A stretch of DNA of 24,985 nt, from positions 1-24,985 of the forward strand of contig CBIHLX010000008.1 in the NCBI GenBank assembly GCA_966210935.1. Reading direction: 5' to 3'. Position 1 is the first letter of the stretch; each line of letters starts with the position of its first letter. Both the position numbers and the translations under genes were made by a program. The stretch is from CBIHLX01 sp966210935. GTDB lineage: Bacteria > Patescibacteriota > Saccharimonadia > Saccharimonadales > Saccharimonadaceae. The notes beneath the pieces were generated by a model. It saw only the letters and a program-made list of their open reading frames with translations, did not search any database and had not been told where the DNA came from. Shown here in pieces: positions 20,629 through 24,985 of the stretch.

Positions 20629-22242
20629 ATGACAGTAAATCAGCAGACTGCGAGAATTATTCGTTTAGCTGGGCTATTGCTGCCATTTGTCTTGCTTATC
20701 TACGGAGTGCTCGTGCACACCGGAAGCGTCGATCAGACCAACTACACAGGGATGACGACCCTTGTCACTATACTGACTCCTTGGATTATCTTAGCCACTC
20801 TTCTTTATGTAAGCCCAGTCAAGAACCGTACCGACGCTCTCACGCGCATTATAAGCTATCACCTATTTGCAGGCCTCTATGTGTTGTTTGTGGCAGGATT
20901 TTCAGCACCATTCATTGCGGCGTGGGTACTCCTGTTTATGGTCTCCTACGCTTACTTCTCTCATAAAGGCCTGTCTGCAAGCATTGCGTTTCTAATAGCA
21001 GTTGCGCTACTCAACATAGCACTCCATACCGCCAATCCGGGTGCTCTCGTTAATACTCTTTTAGCCCTACTGGCAATCCTCTCAATCGGTCTTATTGCGA
21101 TAGCCATTGGTCGATCACAAGAGATTGACGGTGCAGAGTTAAATCGCAGCAAAGCAGAAGAGAGTCTGCAGCGCGACCGTATTCTCACTATTGTTAACAA
21201 CCTGGCAGACGCGGTTCTTAGTGTCGACAAAGACGGCGTGATTCGCGTATATAACTCGGCTAGTCTCAATCTACTCGACACAAACACCAGCCTTAACGGC
21301 CACCATATCAACGAAATCATCACCCTCTATGATACTGATGAAAAGCCTGTTGATCTATTCACAGAGCTGCGTAAGTCTCGTTCTGCGGTCGTACGTGACG
21401 ACCTTTCGCTCCATATCGAAGAAGACAAGCTGCGTCTTGAGTTAACCTTTTCACCGATTCGCGGCAATTTCAGCAAGTCAAAGCGTAGCGCGGCGCATGA
21501 CGGCTATATTATCATCTTACGAGACATCACCAAGGCTAAGAGTCTTGAAGAAGAACGGGACGAATTTATTAGCGTGGTTAGCCATGAATTGCGTACGCCA
21601 ATCACGATTGCCGAGGGTACTATTAGCAACGTCCAGCTCATGATGGAACGCCCAAATATCGCTAAAAATATCCTCAAAGAGGGTATTACGACCGCTCATG
21701 AGCAAGTTATCTTCCTGTCGAAAATGGTAAATGATCTCTCGACACTGTCGCGCGCCGAGCGTGGCGTTGCGGACGCTCCCGAGCTCATTGATGTGCGCTC
21801 ACTGGTGAATGATCTCTACGGTGAGTACGCCTCTCATGCAGAGAAGAAAGGCCTCCACTTCAACCTTGATCTCGGCATGAGGCTTGGTCATGTATCGGCG
21901 AGCCGCCTATACCTCAAAGAGCTTCTTCAGAACTTCATTACAAACTCTATCAAGTACACCAAAGAGGGCAGCGTCACTTTGTCTGTCAGCAACAAAAACG
22001 GTATCGTTTCATTTAGTGTTAAAGATACAGGTATCGGCATTAGTAAGTCCGACCAAGCAAAAATCTTTAATAAGTTTTACCGCTCAGAAGATTATCGCAC
22101 CCGCGAAACCGGCGGCACTGGGCTTGGGCTTTATGTTGCGGTTAAGCTCGCTAAAAAGCTTGGCACTAAAATTGACCTTACTAGCCGACTCAATCACGGC
22201 TCTACATTCAGCTTCGCATTGCCAGAAGAAACTAAAGAATAA
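20629..22242 (+). CDS. Membrane sensor histidine kinase with PAS domain
   Basis: A 537-residue kinase: about six N-terminal transmembrane helices (about 12-165, no large extracellular loop), a short coiled linker, a PAS-like domain (about 183-300, ending in IILRDITK), a HisKA dimerisation domain with phospho-acceptor His319 in SVVSHELRTP, and a HATPase_c domain with N box (NFITNSIKYT), G1 (DTGIGIS), F box (FNKFYRS) and G2 (GGTGLGLYVA). It probably senses a membrane or internal signal and passes phosphate to a response regulator, but none is adjacent, so it is an orphan here. ATG 20629 has GGGGGTGGG immediately upstream; ATG 20614 is in frame and near the promoter start, and would add only MFGGG. 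Longer extensions lie inside the peptidase gene. Confidence 0.92.
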   Translation: MTVNQQTARIIRLAGLLLPFVLLIYGVLVHTGSVDQTNYTGMTTLVTILTPWIILATLLYVSPVKNRTDALTRIISYHLFAGLYVLFVAGFSAPFIAAWVLLFMVSYAYFSHKGLSASIAFLIAVALLNIALHTANPGALVNTLLALLAILSIGLIAIAIGRSQEIDGAELNRSKAEESLQRDRILTIVNNLADAVLSVDKDGVIRVYNSASLNLLDTNTSLNGHHINEIITLYDTDEKPVDLFTELRKSRSAVVRDDLSLHIEEDKLRLELTFSPIRGNFSKSKRSAAHDGYIIILRDITKAKSLEEERDEFISVVSHELRTPITIAEGTISNVQLMMERPNIAKNILKEGITTAHEQVIFLSKMVNDLSTLSRAERGVADAPELIDVRSLVNDLYGEYASHAEKKGLHFNLDLGMRLGHVSASRLYLKELLQNFITNSIKYTKEGSVTLSVSNKNGIVSFSVKDTGIGISKSDQAKIFNKFYRSEDYRTRETGGTGLGLYVAVKLAKKLGTKIDLTSRLNHGSTFSFALPEETKE

Positions 22243-22245
22243 TTC

Positions 22246-23391
22246 CTACTTATCTATAACAATATAGTCATCTTGCATCACTGGAGCAGTGACCAGGCGG
22301 CCCTTCCATGTAATGGTATTGGTCATATACCCAATGACACTCGCGACTAAAAGATAGATCTCTTGCACAACCACAAGTGGCCATACGATAGCCGCAGCCC
22401 ACGCACCGCCCAGTCTTACGCGGGCGCAGTACACGCCGTAAAGCAACGAGAAGCCAAGCGAAAGTGCCGCAAACCAAATACCGACCACCTCATCACGGTT
22501 AACGAGCGCAAAAACCACACCTACTAGTGGCACGTTCATAAATAATAGTAAGAAAATCGCGCCAAGTGCGTTTACTGGCGCGCTGCCAACCATAGGATAG
22601 AGTAACCGACGACTCGTCTCGAGCTGTGAACTCCACTTCTTCTCTTGATATACATTTAACTGCCGACTGCCAAGTAGGAAGTGGTAACGCTTTGTCCCCA
22701 GGCGCTCGGCGAGGCGCTGTTCCGGGCGAATATCACCCGCATACGTCGTAAAACCACCGCACTCATCTAGTAAGACATCGCGGTCAATCAACCATACGGC
22801 ACTCGTCGTTGCCGGCGTCTGGCGACCAGAAAGAAGCACCTCCCATAAGTACCGTAGAGGTGTAAATAGTACACGAAGACTAAAGTGATCACGCTGCAAC
22901 GGCAACACAGATACCATGTCAACAGCCTCAGCCGCACTATAGGCGACTAACTGGCTGATTGTTGTCGGACCAACCTTGGTGTCAACATCCAGAAAGACAA
23001 CTTTTGATCCACTTGCTTCACGGGCCAAAATCGATAAAGCATGATTTTTACCAAGCCAACCATCAGGCAGGGGAACACCCGGCACAAAACGCACACCCGC
23101 ATGCGCAAATGAACGCACGAGCATCGAGGTATTGTCATCCGAGTTATCATCAAACACCACAATTTCGATCTTTGGATAATCGCTCGCCAGCACCCTCTCA
23201 AGACATTCGGCAAGCGCATGTGTTTCATTGCGCGCAGGAATACACACTGAGACACTTGGAATGTCTTCTGCCAAGGCAGACGTTTTTTTAATAGTGAAGC
23301 GGCGCAGCGCAATACTGAGGCGTACAGCCATAAAAGCCAGCAGTACTGTTAATACACTTCCGATACCGATAGTTAGGATAGGCTCAAGCAC
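22246..23391 (-). CDS. Membrane family 2 glycosyltransferase (CrtQ-like)
   Basis: A 381-residue protein: N-terminal helix (about 5-28), GT2 domain (about 46-260) and three or four C-terminal helices (about 268-360). GT2 motifs: VCIPARNE (49-56), VVFDDNSDDNT (78-88) and LDVDT (134-138, DxD). LPDGWLGKNHA (108-118) and TWKGR near the C-terminus are typical of the CrtQ-like branch that glycosylates carotenoids or other lipids; no carotenoid genes are nearby, so the acceptor is unknown. The C-terminal helix motif is ETSRRLLYP rather than QxxRW, so it is probably not a processive synthase. GTG start at 23391. It ends three bases from the convergent kinase stop and is divergent from secE. Confidence 0.88.
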   Translation of the reverse strand: MLEPILTIGIGSVLTVLLAFMAVRLSIALRRFTIKKTSALAEDIPSVSVCIPARNETHALAECLERVLASDYPKIEIVVFDDNSDDNTSMLVRSFAHAGVRFVPGVPLPDGWLGKNHALSILAREASGSKVVFLDVDTKVGPTTISQLVAYSAAEAVDMVSVLPLQRDHFSLRVLFTPLRYLWEVLLSGRQTPATTSAVWLIDRDVLLDECGGFTTYAGDIRPEQRLAERLGTKRYHFLLGSRQLNVYQEKKWSSQLETSRRLLYPMVGSAPVNALGAIFLLLFMNVPLVGVVFALVNRDEVVGIWFAALSLGFSLLYGVYCARVRLGGAWAAAIVWPLVVVQEIYLLVASVIGYMTNTITWKGRLVTAPVMQDDYIVIDK

Positions 23392-23412
23392 AATACCCGT
23401 ATGATATCATCC

Positions 23413-23441
23413 TTGACGAAATAGGGGTAGCTAGCTACAAT
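23413..23441 (+). promoter_or_regulatory. Promoter of secE-nusG
   Basis: TTGACG (23413-23418), exactly 17 bases, TACAAT (23436-23441): one of the best sigma70 matches in the window. The transcript should begin near 23448, right at the hairpin 23452-23469. Confidence 0.75.
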
Positions 23442-23451
23442 ATTACTTGAC

Positions 23452-23473
23452 AGTCTGCACATGCAGACTTTTT
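23452..23473 (+). promoter_or_regulatory. Palindrome/hairpin with T-run in the secE leader
   Basis: AGTCTGCACATGCAGACT (23452-23469) is a perfect 8+2+8 palindrome, equivalent in RNA to a 7-bp stem with a 4-base loop, followed by TTTT. It looks like a small intrinsic terminator or attenuator at the very 5' end of the secE mRNA. Alternatively it is an operator: a second -35-like TTGACA (23447-23452) and TTTAAT (23471-23476) flank it with an 18-base spacer. Confidence 0.55.
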
Positions 23474-23489
23474 AATTTGGAGAGTTATT

Positions 23490-23849
23490 TTGGCAACCAA
23501 AAAAGCATCGTCAACAAAAAAGGCTCCAGAGGCCAAGACTCGGGTGACTCGCATTAGTGCAACCGAAACCCCAACACCAAAAGCAGCACCTTCAAAGAAG
23601 CAATCAGCAGTCAGCATTGACACAGCGCCAAAGAAGAACCGTAGTATACGCGGTGCCGCTAAGCCATTTGTATCTCTCGGCGGCTACTTTAAAGGCGCGT
23701 GGCAAGAACTACGCGAAGTACGTTGGCCAGATCGCCGTGCTACGTGGAGCATGACCGGTGCATTACTCGGCTTTACCGCGTTTTTCGTCGCCCTCATCCT
23801 GCTACTTGATGCGCTATTTAAATATATTTTTGAACTGATTTTACAATAA
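23490..23849 (+). CDS. secE: Preprotein translocase subunit SecE
   Basis: A 119-residue protein. The C-terminal part (about 60-119) is the conserved SecE core: an amphipathic helix with GYFKGAWQELREVRWPDRR (about 65-83) and one transmembrane helix (about 90-112). SecE clamps SecY in the SecYEG protein-export channel. The first 55 or so residues form a Lys/Ala/Thr/Pro-rich, probably disordered extension (KKASSTKKAPEAKT and similar), common in high-GC Gram-positives and some CPR bacteria. The start codon is TTG 23490, supported by GGAGAG five bases upstream and by the lack of a closer ATG. It lies 8 bases before nusG, the classic secE-nusG order. Confidence 0.95.
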   Translation: MATKKASSTKKAPEAKTRVTRISATETPTPKAAPSKKQSAVSIDTAPKKNRSIRGAAKPFVSLGGYFKGAWQELREVRWPDRRATWSMTGALLGFTAFFVALILLLDALFKYIFELILQ

Positions 23850-23857
23850 GGAGATCT

Positions 23858-24403
23858 ATGAGTAAGAATCGTTATGACAGTACCCGCCAATGGTACGCCA
23901 TCCACACCTACAGCGGCTATGAAGAAAAAGTAGCTGATAGCATCCGCCAGCGCATTAACGCCGTCGACATGGCCGACAAGATTTTTGACGTCATGGTACC
24001 AAAAGAAAAGCAAATTCAGATCAAGAACGGTAAGCGCAAGGTTGTCGAAAGCAAGATCTTCCAGGGTTACGCCCTCGTTGAAATGAAGCTGACCGATGAA
24101 ACTTGGTACATTGTTCGCAACACACCTGGCGTGACCGGTTTTGTTGGTAGTGGCACCGAGCCAACTCCAGTATCTGAAAGTGAGATCAGCAAGATCAAGA
24201 AGCGCATGGGCGTCGAAGATCCAAAGCACAACATCGACTTCTCAGAAGGTGAAGTTGTCTCAATTACTGACGGTCCTTTCAAGGGCTTCGATGGCGCCAT
24301 CTCTGAAATCGACACCCAAAAGGGTAAGATCAAGGTTATGGTCAGTATGTTCGGCCGCGACACACCGGTTGAGCTCGACGCACTCCAAGTCAAGAAAGTC
24401 TAA
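23858..24403 (+). CDS. nusG: Transcription termination/antitermination factor NusG
   Basis: A 181-residue protein of normal NusG length: the NGN domain (about 7-115) with RQWYAIHTYSGYEEKV (about 7-22), FQGYALVEM (about 68-76) and the VRNTPGVTGFVG stretch (about 87-98), then a KOW domain (about 125-180) with GEVVSITDGPFKGFDGAI. NusG binds the RNA polymerase clamp, raises processivity and can couple transcription to translation or Rho. The ribosome binding site AAGGAG lies seven bases before ATG 23858. It is co-transcribed with secE and followed by a strong terminator. Confidence 0.97.
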   Translation: MSKNRYDSTRQWYAIHTYSGYEEKVADSIRQRINAVDMADKIFDVMVPKEKQIQIKNGKRKVVESKIFQGYALVEMKLTDETWYIVRNTPGVTGFVGSGTEPTPVSESEISKIKKRMGVEDPKHNIDFSEGEVVSITDGPFKGFDGAISEIDTQKGKIKVMVSMFGRDTPVELDALQVKKV

Positions 24404-24410
24404 CAACTCA

Positions 24411-24437
24411 AACACCTCCTCCGGGAGGTGTTTTTTT
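24411..24437 (+). terminator. Intrinsic terminator after nusG
   Basis: AACACCTCC (24411-24419) pairs with GGAGGTGTT (24424-24432) around TCCG, followed by a run of seven T's (24431-24437). It begins seven bases after the nusG stop. It is the clearest terminator of the window and separates secE-nusG from the next gene, unless read-through occurs. Confidence 0.9.
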
Positions 24438-24453
24438 AAGGAAAATTACAGCC

Positions 24454-24945
24454 ATGACTGGCTTTGAAAACATCCCTGAAGAAAAACGAGAAGTAGCCGC
24501 ACCGCCGAGCGAAAACAATACGCATCAAAGTCCGTTGTACGTTGTCGCGTTTAAGGAGTCAGCAACAAAGGACCCATCAATTATCACGCGTCCCGGTATG
24601 CGACTATTGCTCGGCAGTCGCACGATTGCCCGATCAATTGAATTTGACGCAAACACGACTGCTCGTCAGCATGAAATCATATCATCTGCCCATGCACGCT
24701 TATCGTTGCCGTTTGATAAGGATGAGCCATACACACAGGGTTACAGCGTCCGCCGTGCAGGCCACACACCGCTTCCTGATATCGCCGACTTCACCCGGAC
24801 CGAATACGAAGAAAACCACGGCCTCACACTTGAGCTTCACGATTACTCAAGTCTTGTTGAACAGCTTGAGCAAATCCCAGGTCGTCAACTTGAGGCTGCC
24901 TACCTTCGAAAATTTGGCGATTTCATCCTTACGCACCGCGGTTAG
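24454..24945 (+). CDS. Hypothetical protein, unrecognised
   Basis: A 163-residue soluble protein, no signal peptide or membrane helix. The first 25 residues are polar and charged (ENIPEEKREVAAPPSENN), followed by a likely compact domain (about 28-163) with LYVVAFKES, GMRLLLGSRTIARSIEF and, near the end, LEQIPGRQLEAAYLRKFGDF. I do not recognise the family. AAGGA lies about 10 bases before ATG 24454, directly after the T-run of the terminator, so it relies on read-through or an unseen promoter. It occupies the slot between nusG and, usually, rplK. Confidence 0.7.
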   Translation: MTGFENIPEEKREVAAPPSENNTHQSPLYVVAFKESATKDPSIITRPGMRLLLGSRTIARSIEFDANTTARQHEIISSAHARLSLPFDKDEPYTQGYSVRRAGHTPLPDIADFTRTEYEENHGLTLELHDYSSLVEQLEQIPGRQLEAAYLRKFGDFILTHRG

Positions 24946-24949
24946 CACC

Positions 24950-24978
24950 TTGCTTTTTCCTCTGTTTTCGGCTACAAT
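24950..24978 (+). promoter_or_regulatory. Promoter at the window edge
   Basis: TTGCTT (24950-24955), 17 bases, TACAAT (24973-24978). It would drive the next gene beyond the window; given the secE-nusG order, rplK-rplA is the expected neighbour, but this is not visible. Confidence 0.6.
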
Positions 24979-24985
24979 ATGACAG

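Noticed and set aside
23392..23489. tRNA gene upstream of secE, as in many bacteria
   Set aside because: No cloverleaf, T-loop or CCA-adjacent acceptor pattern is visible; the space is filled by a promoter and a palindrome.
1..24985. CRISPR array, insertion sequence or prophage
   Set aside because: No regularly spaced repeats, transposase, integrase or phage structural gene was found by reading.

Overview
The window looks like a chromosomal segment of a Candidate Phyla Radiation (Patescibacteria) bacterium, most probably Saccharibacteria (TM7). The clues are two tandem type IV prepilin genes whose N-terminal segment (GFTIVELL, then IAILAAI and AYNGIQQRA) is very characteristic of that lineage, very tight gene packing, short proteins of basic function, and the standard genetic code. 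The assignment is an inference from family resemblance, not a phylogeny. No rRNA, tRNA, CRISPR array, insertion sequence or phage gene was recognised, and no gene-free stretch exceeds about 170 bases.

Layout. 1-341: 3' part of a membrane protein. 353-1720: two adjacent Crp/Fnr-type regulators on the minus strand, the upstream one with a long palindromic operator inside its own promoter. 1858-2310: a diverged GreA/GreB-like factor. 2433-4548: a plus-strand operon of an LLM-class oxidoreductase, a Rossmann dehydrogenase of the F420-reductase type, and a CsaA-like tRNA-binding-domain protein. 4545-5784: an alpha/beta hydrolase, divergent from a small membrane protein. 5814-8266: a membrane-anchored GH10 glycosidase and a third Crp/Fnr regulator (minus). 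8433-13496: a plus-strand operon for a poly-N-acetylglucosamine-like exopolysaccharide (small membrane protein, PgaC/IcaA-like synthase, two polysaccharide deacetylases). 13558-14808: tandem pseudopilins. 14856-16608: a lytic transglycosylase divergent from a secreted SGNH esterase. 16618-19202: an SRAP/YedK DNA-protein crosslink protein, then convergently a lipid-kinase-like protein and a DUF475/TerC-like membrane protein. 19275-22242: P-loop kinase, YgjP-type metallopeptidase, sensor histidine kinase. 22246-23391: membrane glycosyltransferase. 23490-24945: secE, nusG, terminator and an unrecognised gene, with a promoter at the edge probably serving the next gene.

How it fits together. The middle of the window (about 5.8-16.6 kb) is a cell-surface module: exopolysaccharide synthesis and deacetylation, glycan hydrolysis, pilins, peptidoglycan cleavage and a secreted esterase. 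A near-perfect CRP consensus site (8330-8345) lies in the only intergenic region that drives both the exopolysaccharide operon and the Crp3-GH10 pair. A second, longer CRP-type palindrome sits exactly between the -35 and -10 of the crp2 promoter. All three regulators keep the RETV(S/G)R recognition helix that reads TGTGA in E. coli CRP, but have lost the cAMP pocket signature. I read this as a local Crp-type regulatory circuit, with unknown ligand, controlling surface polysaccharide.

Several genes have a TATAAT-like box 6-8 bases before the start codon and no Shine-Dalgarno sequence, so leaderless transcription seems common. Only one of 29 genes ends in TGA.
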